A stretch of 8,583 bases of DNA. Source: Deltaproteobacteria bacterium. Its GTDB lineage: Bacteria > Desulfobacterota > DSM-4660 > Desulfatiglandales > HGW-15. Position numbers and translations under genes: made by a program. Positions 1-7,289 of the stretch are shown here, in pieces (position 1 is the stretch's first letter; the number at the start of each line of letters is the position of its first letter). The notes under the pieces were generated by a model. The model did no database searches, had not been told where the DNA came from, and worked only from the letters and a program-made list of their open reading frames with translations. The stretch covers positions 1-8,583 of the forward strand of contig JAFDIC010000149.1 in the NCBI GenBank assembly GCA_019308525.1, in the 5' to 3' direction.

Positions 1-38
1 AGGGGAGGAGTCTTGCAGCTCTTTTGCCGACCTCGCGG

Positions 39-2063
39 TTACGGTTTTTCCATCCTGTGGAATTTCTGCAATAGGACAGCGACGGCAAAGGCGATCATCC
101 CGGCGAAATCCGCCCAGTAGGCCGGCCAGAACAGACCGCTTGCAGCAAGAAAGAACAGGGAAGTTTCCGTCCAGGTAGCACGGCGCAGAAAATAGCGTTC
201 CAGCGTGGAGGCAAAGGCCACCAGCCCCAGGGTGGTGGTGATCATGGCCCATACTACTTGCCCGTTCAGCAGGACGTATTCCTTGCCCATGCCCAACAGG
301 GGCCGATAGGCCATGACAAGGGGGATGATGTAAAGACCCTTGGCCAGCTTCCAGGAAGTAAAGGCGGTTTGCATTGGATTGGCCCTGGCTACACCGGCGC
401 CGGCAAAGCTGGCCAGGCTCACCGGAGGGGTGACGTTGGCATCCTGGGAGTACCAGAAGACGATCATGTGTGCCACCAGGAGAGGGACCCCCATGTCCAG
501 GAGCGCTGGTCCTGCCAGGGTGGCCAGCACGATGTAACTGGCGGTCACCGGCAGCCCCATGCCCAGCACCAGGGAAGCTGCACCGATCAGAAGAATGGCC
601 AATGCCTTGATCCCGAAACTCAGGTCCAGGACCAGGCTGGAAAACTTCAGCCCCATTCCTGTCAGGGTGACCATGCCGACGATGATGCCGGCCGCCGCGC
701 AGGCAATGGACACCATGACGGCATTGACGGCTCCTTTTTCCAGGGCCCCGGCAACCATCTTTGCCTCGCGCCAGAGAAACTGGGCAATGCCTTCTCGTTC
801 GGTTTCTGTCCCTGAAATAAGGGGGCCTCCGAGGGCCCATCGTATAGCGTCCGCTGCCAGGCTGGCCGCCAGGGTGCTGAGCACGGCCACGAAACCAGCC
901 ATCATGGGGGAATAGTTGGCCATCAGCACGTAGATCAAGATCGCCACCGGAATGATGAAATGCAGCCCCCGGCGCAACACGGTCCACATGTGCGGCAGTG
1001 ACTCACGGGGTTGCCCCTCCAGCCCGAACTGTTTGGCCTCGAAGTGCACGAAAAGCAGCACGGTAATGTAGTACATTATGGCCGGCACCAGGGCCACCTT
1101 GATGATGGTCAGGTAACTGGTGCTGGTGAACTCGGCCATGAGGAAGGCGCCGGCGCCCATGATGGGGGGCATCAACTGGCCTCCGGTGGATGCGGCCGCT
1201 TCGATAGCCCCGGCTACATGTGGCCGGTAGCCGACCTTTTTCATCATGGGGATGGTGAATGAGCCGGTGGCCACAACGTTTCCCACGGCCGAACCCGAAA
1301 CAGAGCCCATGAACCCCGAGGCCACCACCGCTGTCTTGGCCGGCCCGCCCGAGAAACGACCGGTAAGCGCATAGGCCAACTCAATGAAAAAACTTCCCCC
1401 ACCGGTAGCCTCCAGAAAGGCGCCGAACAGCACGAAAACGAACACGAAGGTGGCCGCCACCCCCAGGGGCAGGCCGAAAATGCCCTCGGTGGTCAGCCAT
1501 AACGTGGTGGAGATGCGCTCCACGCTGTAGCCCTTATGGATAATGAGTTCGGGCATATAGGGACCAAAGTAGGCATACAGGATGGCAGCGGTGCAGATCC
1601 CGGTCATCACCAGCCCTATCACCCGTCGGCAGGCCTCCATCACCAGCAGGGTGCCGATGATGCTTACCACCAGGTCGCTGGTCAACCAATCCCCCTGGCG
1701 CTCAAAGATGGCCGTGAGATTGTGGATGATGTAATAGGTGCAATAGATTGTCACCAGAATCAGGGCCCAGTCCACTACCACCCAGAGATTGATCCGGTCC
1801 TTGCGGGCCCCCTTGAAAGGGGGTCGGAGCAGGAAGGTCAAGGACAGGATGGCTCCCAGGTGTATGGATCGTTGCACCAGGGCAGTCAACGCAGCGATGC
1901 CCGCTGAGTAGAGCTGGAACAGGCTCAAGGCCACAGCAAGAACCATCACGATTCGGCCCGTGATCGCCACCAAGGATCGGCTTTGATCCGGGGCCACTGC
2001 GTTACCTGCCTTGGAAACCCTACTGGGAGATGTAGAGGGTTTGGAAAGGCTTGTCTCGGACAT
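39..2063 (-). CDS. TAXI-type TRAP transporter, fused 4TM/12TM permease (DctQ-DctM fusion)
   Basis: This inner-membrane permease would move the solute delivered by the neighbouring TAXI receptor into the cytoplasm, driven by an ion gradient (family knowledge). The protein is 674 aa with many hydrophobic segments. Residues about 33-165 form the small DctQ-like part and about 190-590 the DctM-like core. The core shows the family hallmarks FLEATGGG (216-223), GSVSGSAVGNVVATG (253-267), STGGQLMPPIMGAGAFLMAE (292-311) and GMGLPVTASY (501-510). Two further membrane segments lie at about 603-620 and 634-665, as is common in these fusions. The ATG at 2063 is preferred over a GTG 51 bp upstream because it has an AGGAG ribosome binding site about 7 nt before it and overlaps the DUF1850 stop by one base (TGATG), implying translational coupling. 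The substrate cannot be read from sequence. The family assignment is very secure. Confidence 0.95.
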   Translation of the reverse strand: MSETSLSKPSTSPSRVSKAGNAVAPDQSRSLVAITGRIVMVLAVALSLFQLYSAGIAALTALVQRSIHLGAILSLTFLLRPPFKGARKDRINLWVVVDWALILVTIYCTYYIIHNLTAIFERQGDWLTSDLVVSIIGTLLVMEACRRVIGLVMTGICTAAILYAYFGPYMPELIIHKGYSVERISTTLWLTTEGIFGLPLGVAATFVFVFVLFGAFLEATGGGSFFIELAYALTGRFSGGPAKTAVVASGFMGSVSGSAVGNVVATGSFTIPMMKKVGYRPHVAGAIEAAASTGGQLMPPIMGAGAFLMAEFTSTSYLTIIKVALVPAIMYYITVLLFVHFEAKQFGLEGQPRESLPHMWTVLRRGLHFIIPVAILIYVLMANYSPMMAGFVAVLSTLAASLAADAIRWALGGPLISGTETEREGIAQFLWREAKMVAGALEKGAVNAVMVSIACAAAGIIVGMVTLTGMGLKFSSLVLDLSFGIKALAILLIGAASLVLGMGLPVTASYIVLATLAGPALLDMGVPLLVAHMIVFWYSQDANVTPPVSLASFAGAGVARANPMQTAFTSWKLAKGLYIIPLVMAYRPLLGMGKEYVLLNGQVVWAMITTTLGLVAFASTLERYFLRRATWTETSLFFLAASGLFWPAYWADFAGMIAFAVAVLLQKFHRMEKP

Positions 2064-2608
2064 CAATCGCTCCTGGCTCCGGGGGTGGCGGGATGTGGGA
2101 AAAACAGCCTCCACACCCGATACAACAGGCTGACCGGCTGGGCCCTGAATCGAACGGCCACGTGTGGTGCCACCGCGGATAAGTTTTCCCGACGGCCCCT
2201 CCAGATGACCGTGTGATCCACACCTGGACTACCCACTCGCAGGATAAAGTTGCCCGTGGGCATGTGCATGTTCTCGATGACCTCGTAGGGCCCCCTCTTG
2301 ACCATACGCCCCACTCCGGGCATGCGGCCCATCCCTGCGCCGAACTTGAGGTAACGTTCTTCTTCGATGTAAATACGCCCCCTGGCATCCAGACTGTGGA
2401 CCTCCCAGATAGGGGCGTTTTCCACCGAGTGGTAATAGTGGAGGGTAAAGCGTTCACCTGGCTCCATGGGAAGCACCAGAAGAGGCTGTCCCCCTTTCAC
2501 CGGTGTCACTCTCAGCTCCAATCCGCCCGGAGCAAGCAGACCGACCACCAGCAAGAAAAGCCCCAGGCCGGTTGCCGCCAGAATCGACCTCCGTCCGGCC
2601 CGGGCCAT
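2063..2608 (-). CDS. DUF1850 family protein, TRAP-TAXI associated
   Basis: A 181-aa protein with a single N-terminal hydrophobic segment (residues about 9-27, after RAGRR), so it is probably anchored in the inner membrane or secreted, with the rest outside the cytoplasm. The body contains HYYHSVENAPIWE (57-69), an HSVE-type stretch that I recognise as the DUF1850 signature, followed by a probable beta-rich region with a GMGRMPG turn (92-98). DUF1850 proteins are commonly found next to TAXI-type TRAP genes; their biochemical role is not established to my knowledge. It starts 12 bp after the TAXI receptor stop, with a GAGGG ribosome binding site 6 nt before the ATG. Its stop overlaps the permease start, so it is made in a fixed ratio with the permease. 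This suggests an accessory role in assembly or receptor docking, which is inference. Confidence 0.85.
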   Translation of the reverse strand: MARAGRRSILAATGLGLFLLVVGLLAPGGLELRVTPVKGGQPLLVLPMEPGERFTLHYYHSVENAPIWEVHSLDARGRIYIEEERYLKFGAGMGRMPGVGRMVKRGPYEVIENMHMPTGNFILRVGSPGVDHTVIWRGRRENLSAVAPHVAVRFRAQPVSLLYRVWRLFFPHPATPGARSD

Positions 2609-2620
2609 TCCTCACCCTCG

Positions 2621-3604
2621 TTAAGGTATAAGTCCGGCAGGTACCTGGATACCCTTTTCTTTCAGGTACTTTATGGTACCGGGGTGCAGGGGGATGGGTG
2701 AGTATTTCACCGCATTCTCCGGCGTGGTATATGCCGCCGAGGGGTGGATCTTGAGCAGATAATCATTATGCTCGTAAAGGGCCTTGACCAGCCTGTAGAC
2801 CAGGTCGGTGGACAAGGAACGCTGGCATATCATCACGTTCCAGACCCCGATGGTGGGAACCGGCTTATCCACTCCCCGGTACACCCCTCCGGCCAGTTCT
2901 ACTGCCGAGTAGTTGCGGTTGTAAGCCAATATCTTTTTCACTTGCTCCGGCGTAAAGCCGATAATATGGATATCGTGAGTGGTCGCCAGGTCCAAAATGG
3001 AGCTGGTGCCGGGTCCCACCGACCAGATACCCACCTCGATAGTCCCATCTCGCAAGGCGTTGGCACTCTCAGTGAAGGACAGGCGGCTGTCCTTGTATGA
3101 ATTCAGGGGAATCCCCAGGGCCTTGAACACGTTTTCCGCCATGAAGTTTGTGCCGCTGCCGGGACTGCCGGTACTGATACGCCTTCCCTTGACCTGCTCA
3201 ATGTTGGTTATGCCGCTTTTTTTCAAGGTCACCACCTGGAGCAGGTTGGGGTACATGATGGCCATGGCAAGGATATTGTGTTTCTTTCCCTTGAATTTGC
3301 CCGTTCCTTTGAACCCGGCCTCTGCTACATCACCCATCACCTCGCCGACAACCGTCTCTCCCTTGTGGGCCAGCTTGACGTTTTCCACGCTGGCGCCGGT
3401 GACCTCAGCCACCGCCTTGACCCCTGGAACGTACTTGGACCAGATTTCAGCCACGCCGCCACCATAGGGATAATAGATTCCGCCGGTACCTCCCGTGCCG
3501 ATGGAGATGAACTGTGTTCGTGCCAGACCTGTTGAAGCCATGAGAACCACGGAGCAAAGCGTCACCAAAGCCAAAAGCATAATCTTCATGCCTGCCTTTT
3601 TCAT
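2621..3604 (-). CDS. TAXI family TRAP transporter solute-binding protein
   Basis: A periplasmic receptor that binds the transported solute and hands it to the fused TRAP permease. From the chosen start it is 327 aa, normal for the family. Residues 1-29 form a Sec signal peptide (KK, a hydrophobic run, then STGLA with likely cleavage after Ala28). The mature N-terminus carries the TAXI hallmark ISIGTGGTGGIYYPYGGG (34-51). Also typical are STGSPGSGT (144-152) and a C-terminal HPSAAYTTPENAV (287-299) with PIPLHPGTIKYLKEKG (303-318). The ATG at 3604 is chosen over one at 3610 because the strong AAGGAGG site lies 8 nt before it but only 2 nt before the upstream ATG. It follows the lipoprotein gene by 51 bp with no terminator seen. 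Known TAXI ligands include glutamate-like and dicarboxylate compounds; the ligand here is unknown. Confidence 0.95.
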   Translation of the reverse strand: MKKAGMKIMLLALVTLCSVVLMASTGLARTQFISIGTGGTGGIYYPYGGGVAEIWSKYVPGVKAVAEVTGASVENVKLAHKGETVVGEVMGDVAEAGFKGTGKFKGKKHNILAMAIMYPNLLQVVTLKKSGITNIEQVKGRRISTGSPGSGTNFMAENVFKALGIPLNSYKDSRLSFTESANALRDGTIEVGIWSVGPGTSSILDLATTHDIHIIGFTPEQVKKILAYNRNYSAVELAGGVYRGVDKPVPTIGVWNVMICQRSLSTDLVYRLVKALYEHNDYLLKIHPSAAYTTPENAVKYSPIPLHPGTIKYLKEKGIQVPAGLIP

Positions 3605-3655
3605 TGCCATTCCCTCCTTGCCGTCTTGAAATTGGTTAACTCATGCCTACAATCC

Positions 3656-4081
3656 TCAACTTTCCACCGTTTTGACCACCACCAGTATCTTCTTGGATTC
3701 CCGATCCAGCCCAATGAAAGGAATCTTGATGGTGGTTCCCTGGCCGGGCTTCACCACCGGGGGTTTGCCCTTCCGCGGTACGAAATACCCGGCGGCCTTG
3801 TCCATGTCTTCCAGAAAGATGTTGACACGATAGCGAACGGGGTTTTGAGTGGGATTCTTGAGGCCTACGGTGAAAATCAGGGCGGGCTGTCCACCGTGCT
3901 TGCCCACAGCACACTCAAACCTCGTGAGCTGTACTTCCTTGACCACCTGCCACTCAATTTTGGCGTTGCACTGGGCATCAACCGGTGCTACCTCCTTGCC
4001 GGCACAACCGAAAAGGCTGAATGACCCCAGCAGGCCCATAACCAGAAACGCCGTTATGAATGCACATCTCCTCTGCTTCAT
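3656..4081 (-). CDS. Small lipoprotein of unknown function, first gene of the TRAP operon
   Basis: A 141-aa protein with a clear lipoprotein signal: positive MKQRR, a hydrophobic stretch, then LFGC with the lipidated cysteine at residue 26. The residue after it is Ala, not Asp, so sorting to the outer membrane is expected. The mature part is short and looks beta-rich. Its stretch GLKNPTQNPVRYRVNIF (73-89) resembles the N-T-x-x-P strand pair of immunoglobulin-like lipoproteins such as the YcfL/FxLYD type; this likeness is weak and only inferred. The ATG at 4081 has an AAAGGAGG site 6 nt before it, far better than in-frame TTG or ATG codons upstream (4195, 4168). A promoter about 150 bp upstream makes it the first gene of the lipoprotein, TAXI, DUF1850, permease set. 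It could be a receptor accessory or simply an envelope protein. Confidence 0.82.
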   Translation of the reverse strand: MKQRRCAFITAFLVMGLLGSFSLFGCAGKEVAPVDAQCNAKIEWQVVKEVQLTRFECAVGKHGGQPALIFTVGLKNPTQNPVRYRVNIFLEDMDKAAGYFVPRKGKPPVVKPGQGTTIKIPFIGLDRESKKILVVVKTVES

Positions 4082-4084
4082 CGC

Positions 4085-4100
4085 CAACCTCCTTTGGTTG
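4085..4100 (-). promoter_or_regulatory. Ribosome binding site of the lipoprotein gene, within a possible hairpin
   Basis: The mRNA reads CAACC-AAAGGA-GGTTG, then GCG and the ATG at 4081. The AAAGGAGG ribosome binding site has ideal 6-nt spacing and decides the start codon. The flanking CAACC/GGTTG arms form a perfect 5-bp stem that places AAAGGA in the loop and the final GG in the stem. The binding-site call is strong; gating by the hairpin is speculative. Confidence 0.6.
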
Positions 4101-4110
4101 AATGGGTTTA

Positions 4111-4126
4111 TCCCCATGGCAGGGGA
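4111..4126 (-). promoter_or_regulatory. Leader hairpin candidate 1
   Basis: In the leader of the TRAP mRNA, TCCCC and GGGGA form a 5-bp, GC-rich stem around a 6-nt loop (TGCCAT as transcribed). Nearby G and C runs (CGGGGAG and a stretch of seven C further upstream, about 4136-4159) could pair with the same arms, so alternative folds are possible. No T-run follows, so it is not a simple terminator. Confidence 0.3.
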
Positions 4127-4214
4127 ACGCTTATAGGGGGGGCTGAAGTTGCTCCCCGACACTGCCATTACTTCGCCGTGATTCAAGGGGTGCAAAACTC
4201 CCGGCTCATAAGAC

Positions 4215-4231
4215 CCTGTTTTCCTTACAGG
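4215..4231. promoter_or_regulatory. Inverted repeat over the predicted transcription start (possible operator)
   Basis: CCTGT (4215-4219) and ACAGG (4227-4231) form a perfect 5-bp inverted repeat with a 7-bp spacer. It covers about -2 to +14 relative to the start predicted from the promoter hexamers. The size and place fit a repressor site, or a small hairpin at the 5' end of the mRNA. Short repeats of this size also arise by chance, so the regulatory role is tentative. Confidence 0.35.
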
Positions 4232-4234
4232 TTG

Positions 4235-4263
4235 ACTATATGGAATTCACTCCGATGGGTCAA
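4235..4263 (-). promoter_or_regulatory. Sigma-70 type promoter for the TRAP operon
   Basis: Read on the minus strand, TTGACC (4263-4258) and TATAGT (4240-4235) are separated by exactly 17 bp. Each hexamer matches the sigma-70 consensus at five of six positions. The predicted start of transcription is near 4228, giving a leader of about 147 nt before the lipoprotein start codon. It sits in the only sizeable gap between genes, directly upstream of the four-gene TRAP set. The match is seen in the sequence; activity is inferred. Confidence 0.7.
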
Positions 4264-4361
4264 GAGAAAAGTGGAAACAACATCTCTGGAGCAGGACAGT
4301 ATCCCTGCAGCCAAGGTTCTTGTAACTCCCTCTTTAGCCGGCTTCCATCCATGTAAAAAGG

Positions 4362-5360
4362 CTATACCCTGATACAGGCGACTTGGTGGTCTCCACCTAT
4401 ATCTTTGAGCGAAGGGATCACTTTCTTGCATTCTCCTATTGCATCCGGGCATCTGGGGTGGAAATTGCACCCCTGTGGGGGATTCAATGGGCTGGGGACC
4501 TCTCCTTTAATAACTATTCTCTGTCGTTTCTCCTCGAGAAATGGGTCCGGGACCGGGACCGAAGATAACAATATTCTTGTGTAAGGATGAAGCGGTTTCT
4601 CATAAAGACTCTTCTTATCAGTGATTTCAACGATCCGTCCCAGGTACATCACGGCTATCCTGTCACTGATGTGCCTGACAACGGATAGATCATGAGCAAT
4701 AAACAAGTAGCTCAAACCTTTCACCTTTTCTCTCAATTCTTCGAGCAGATTGAGGACCTGAGCTTGAATAGAGACATCCAGCGCAGAGACAGGCTCATCG
4801 CATACAATCAAAGACGCCTCACCCGCGAGGGCCCTGGCAATTCCTATGCGCTGCCTCTGGCCACCGCTGAATTCGTGTGGCACACGGTCCATCATACCCG
4901 GATCAAGACCTACAATCCGAAATAACTCCGCTACCCTCTCCCTGTATTCTTTTCTGTTCTTGATAAGCCCATGGATCTTCAAGGGCTCCCCAACGATGCT
5001 GCCGGCACTCTGTCGAGGGTCGAGGGAGCCGTAGGGATCTTGAAACACCAAGGACATCCGGCGCCTCAGAGGCCTCACCTCCTTTTCCGGCATATGGGTG
5101 ATATCCCTTCCTTCAAAAATCACCTGGCCCGCTGTAGGCTCGTAGATCCTCAAAATGCAGCGCCCGGTGGTGGTCTTGCCAGAGCCACTCTCGCCGACCA
5201 AGCCCAGGGTCTCCCCTTTCCTCACATGAAAAGTGACGCCATCCACTGCCTTCACGTCGGCAACCTTGCCACGAAGAAGTCCCCGGGTCACGGGAAAGTA
5301 CATCTTCATGTCCTTCACTTCTACTATTTTGCCGTCCTCTGATGGGTTCATTGAAATCAT
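4362..5360 (-). CDS. oppF: Oligopeptide/dipeptide ABC transporter ATP-binding protein, OppF/DppF type
   Basis: The second ATPase of a peptide-type ABC importer; it hydrolyses ATP at the inner face of the membrane as a dimer with OppD. The 332-aa protein has all core motifs: Walker [10 protein letters not shown] (56-64), Q-loop Gln107, signature FSGGQ (164-168), Walker B LIVCDEP (184-190) with catalytic Glu189, D-loop SALD (192-195) and switch His223. The C-terminal oligopeptide-transporter domain has four cysteines, Cys298, Cys304, Cys311 and Cys329 (C-x5-C-x6-C-x17-C). The ATG overlaps the OppD stop by four bases (ATGA). GGAG is only 2 nt from this ATG and 11 nt from an in-frame ATG at 5351, so either start is possible; the overlapping one is kept. 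It is the last gene of the set. The family call is firm; peptide versus nickel or other substrate is not resolved. Confidence 0.93.
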   Translation of the reverse strand: MISMNPSEDGKIVEVKDMKMYFPVTRGLLRGKVADVKAVDGVTFHVRKGETLGLVGESGSGKTTTGRCILRIYEPTAGQVIFEGRDITHMPEKEVRPLRRRMSLVFQDPYGSLDPRQSAGSIVGEPLKIHGLIKNRKEYRERVAELFRIVGLDPGMMDRVPHEFSGGQRQRIGIARALAGEASLIVCDEPVSALDVSIQAQVLNLLEELREKVKGLSYLFIAHDLSVVRHISDRIAVMYLGRIVEITDKKSLYEKPLHPYTRILLSSVPVPDPFLEEKRQRIVIKGEVPSPLNPPQGCNFHPRCPDAIGECKKVIPSLKDIGGDHQVACIRV

Positions 5361-6334
5361 GTCTCCACATGACAGGATACGAAATGCTGGCCTTCGACAT
5401 GCCTGAGTTCAGGCCAGGGATCTGTCTGGCACCTCTCAATGTGGTAGGGACACCTGGGACGAAATGCACAACTTGGGGGCATATTGATCAGGTTGGGTGG
5501 CATCCCAACAATCGGTACAAGCTTTCTGCCCGTCTCCTCGTCAAGTCTGGGGACACATTTAAGAAGTGCAATGGTGTACGGATGACGAGGATCTCCAAAT
5601 ATCTCCTTTGATGTACCTGTCTCTACTATGTGGCCGGCATACATGACATACAACCGCTGAGCATAACGGGCCACCACACCCAGATTATGGGTGACGATAA
5701 CGAGCGATGCATTGAAGCGTGCCACCATGTCCTTCATAAGTTCCAGGAGCTGGGCCTGGGTGGTCACATCCAGGGCAGTGGTGGGCTCGTCTGCAATAAT
5801 GATATGGGGGTTGCAGGAAATGGCCATGGCGATCATCACCCTCTGTCTCATACCTCCGCTGAACTGGTGAGGGTAGTCATCCAGACGCCTCTCCGCATCC
5901 GGAATCCCCACCATATCCAGCAACTCAGCGGCGCGCCTTCTTGCTCCACCTTTGTCCATCCCGAGATGAAGCTCAAGACCTTCAGTAAGCTGCCGGCCGA
6001 TCGTCAGCACGGGATTAAGGGATGTCATAGGCTCTTGGAACACCATGGCGATCTTCCCTCCCCTTATGGAGCGCATCTGGGGACCTTTCGCATCAAATTT
6101 GAGAAGATCCCGCCCCTCGAAGATCACCTCCCCGTCCACTATCTCCCCCGGAGGTACTGGAATTAGTTGCATTACCGACAACTGGCTGACAGACTTGCCG
6201 CAACCGCTCTCACCCACGAGCCCTACGATCTCTCTCTCATCAATATGGTAAGAGACTCCGTCCACCGCCTTTACCAGGCCGGCGTCCGTGTGGAAATAGG
6301 TCTTGAGGTCCCTTACCTCCAAAATAACCGACAT
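5357..6334 (-). CDS. oppD: Oligopeptide/dipeptide ABC transporter ATP-binding protein, OppD/DppD type
   Basis: The first ATPase of the peptide importer, partner of OppF, acting on the cytoplasmic side of the OppBC channel. From the chosen start it has 325 aa. Motifs are intact: Walker A GESGCGKS (41-48), Gln100, signature FSGGM (158-162), Walker B IIIADEP (178-184) with Glu183, and His216. The C-terminal domain holds Cys289, Cys295, Cys302 and Cys321 (C-x5-C-x6-C-x18-C), the same layout as in its neighbour OppF. The ATG at 6334, followed by the typical strand [11 protein letters not shown], is preferred over an ATG at 6403: the longer form would overlap oppC by 35 bp and add a sequence unlike the family. 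An AAGGA site lies about 9 nt before 6334. It is 34 bp after oppC and overlaps oppF. Confidence 0.94.
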   Translation of the reverse strand: MSVILEVRDLKTYFHTDAGLVKAVDGVSYHIDEREIVGLVGESGCGKSVSQLSVMQLIPVPPGEIVDGEVIFEGRDLLKFDAKGPQMRSIRGGKIAMVFQEPMTSLNPVLTIGRQLTEGLELHLGMDKGGARRRAAELLDMVGIPDAERRLDDYPHQFSGGMRQRVMIAMAISCNPHIIIADEPTTALDVTTQAQLLELMKDMVARFNASLVIVTHNLGVVARYAQRLYVMYAGHIVETGTSKEIFGDPRHPYTIALLKCVPRLDEETGRKLVPIVGMPPNLINMPPSCAFRPRCPYHIERCQTDPWPELRHVEGQHFVSCHVET

Positions 6335-6368
6335 AGCTCTACGTCCTTCCCTGTTTGAAACCTCTGGC

Positions 6369-7289
6369 CTATAATGCACCCCTGAGCCTAGGATCCAAGG
6401 CATCCCTCAAACCGTCACCCACCATGTTAAAGGCAAATACCACGAGCATGATGGCAATGCCAGGTGCAAAAGAAAGTACCGGCGTTGTAAGTAGATAACG
6501 GTATCCTTCGCTTACCATGGCACCCCAGGCGGCCCCGGGGGGTTTGATGCCTATGCCAAGAAAGCTCAGGCCCGCTTCGGCCAAAATAGCACTGCCCATC
6601 ATCATTGTCATGAGGACAATGAGAGGGGGGAAGCAATTAGGGGCCACATGTCGGAACATGATCCGAAGATTCCCTGCTCCCATGGCTCGTCCCGCCAGGA
6701 CATAGTCGTTCTGCTTTACCGTGAGCACCTGCCCGCACATAAGCCGTGCGTAGGGAGGCACGAGGCTGATGCCAAGGGCGATTATGATGTTTTTGAGACC
6801 TCCCCCAAGTACCGTGGCAATTGTGAGGGCGAGGAGAATCATCGGAAAAGTCATCAATGCATCTATGAGTCTCATTATCACGGTGTAAACAAGTCCTCCG
6901 AAATACCCGGCAACGAGGCCCAATGACATGCCTATGCTCGCGGCCATGAAAATCGCCACGATCCCCACCAGTAGGGATGTCCGGGTCCCAAAGATGATAC
7001 GGCTGAGAACGTCTCTTCCCAGGGTGTCGGTCCCCAACAAATGCGCCGCACTGGGTTTTTGCAAGATCTTGTCAAGGTCCTGCTTGTAGGGGTCATAGGG
7101 TGCGATGAAGGGGGCGAAAGCGGCTGTTATGACAAGGGCTACTATTACGACGAGCCCGAAGGCCACCACTTTTCGTCCGAAGAACGTCCTGTAGAACCTC
7201 TTAAGCCCCTTCACACGAGGAGCACCCTCTTCAAATTCCGTCCCTCGATCTTCCATGCCGGCTACCGATAGGGTTTCCCGATCACTCAT
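6369..7289 (-). CDS. oppC: Oligopeptide/dipeptide ABC transporter permease, OppC/DppC type
   Basis: The second channel subunit of the peptide importer in the inner membrane. The protein has 306 aa. A charged cytoplasmic N-terminus (1-40) precedes the first membrane helix (about 41-63, VVAFGLVVIVALVITAAFAP), followed by the family motif APYDPY (63-68) and HLLGTDTLGRDVLSRI (83-98), typical of OppC. The EAA loop that contacts the ATPases is YVLAGRAMGAGNLRIMFRH (196-214), and the C-terminus ends in the usual DGLRDALDPRLRG (292-304). The ATG at 7289 overlaps the oppB stop by 8 bp and has an AAGGG site 6 nt before it; an upstream ATG at 7316 and an internal one at 7256 lack good sites. The overlap suggests coupled translation with oppB. 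Confidence 0.94.
   Translation of the reverse strand: MSDRETLSVAGMEDRGTEFEEGAPRVKGLKRFYRTFFGRKVVAFGLVVIVALVITAAFAPFIAPYDPYKQDLDKILQKPSAAHLLGTDTLGRDVLSRIIFGTRTSLLVGIVAIFMAASIGMSLGLVAGYFGGLVYTVIMRLIDALMTFPMILLALTIATVLGGGLKNIIIALGISLVPPYARLMCGQVLTVKQNDYVLAGRAMGAGNLRIMFRHVAPNCFPPLIVLMTMMMGSAILAEAGLSFLGIGIKPPGAAWGAMVSEGYRYLLTTPVLSFAPGIAIMLVVFAFNMVGDGLRDALDPRLRGAL

Larger units (their letters stand above)
4082..4361. other. Intergenic region between opp genes and TRAP operon
   Basis: These 280 bp hold no supported gene on either strand. The TRAP-proximal part contains the promoter, an inverted repeat at the predicted start site and the leader described separately. The opp-proximal part (4264-4361) shows one weak inverted repeat, GCAGG at 4291-4295 with CCTGC at 4304-4308, but no run of T follows it on the minus strand, so it is not a convincing terminator. 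The opp transcript may end by a Rho-dependent route or read through into the TRAP genes. Confidence 0.7.

Noticed and set aside
1..38. Terminator or next gene after the TRAP permease
   Set aside because: Only 38 bases remain and I see no stable stem with a T-run and no start codon with a binding site.
258..815. Plus-strand open frame of 185 codons opposite the TRAP permease gene
   Set aside because: It is antisense to a strongly conserved membrane protein, its translation is rich in His, Gln and Gly with no recognisable domain, and other plus-strand frames overlap it in the same way. It is a shadow of the GC-rich permease gene.
2213..2701. Plus-strand open frame of 162 codons opposite DUF1850 and the TAXI gene end
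   Set aside because: It crosses the boundary of two well-supported minus-strand genes and resembles no protein I know.
4082..4195. Longer N-terminus for the lipoprotein (TTG at 4195 or ATG at 4168)
   Set aside because: It would bury the lipoprotein signal peptide inside the protein, and the ideal AAAGGAGG site points to the ATG at 4081.
4291..4308. Inverted repeat GCAGG/CCTGC as a Rho-independent terminator of the opp genes
   Set aside because: The stem is only 5 bp with an 8-nt loop, and no T-run follows on the minus strand.
4225..4470. Minus-strand open frame of 81 codons across the end of oppF and the intergenic gap
   Set aside because: It overlaps the conserved cysteine-rich end of OppF in another frame and has no family resemblance.
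5630..6166. Plus-strand open frame of 178 codons opposite oppD
   Set aside because: It is the antisense of conserved ATPase motifs, has a His-rich translation and no plausible domain.
6335..6403. Longer N-terminus for OppD (ATG at 6403)
   Set aside because: It would overlap oppC by 35 bp and add residues that do not fit the usual start of this ATPase family.
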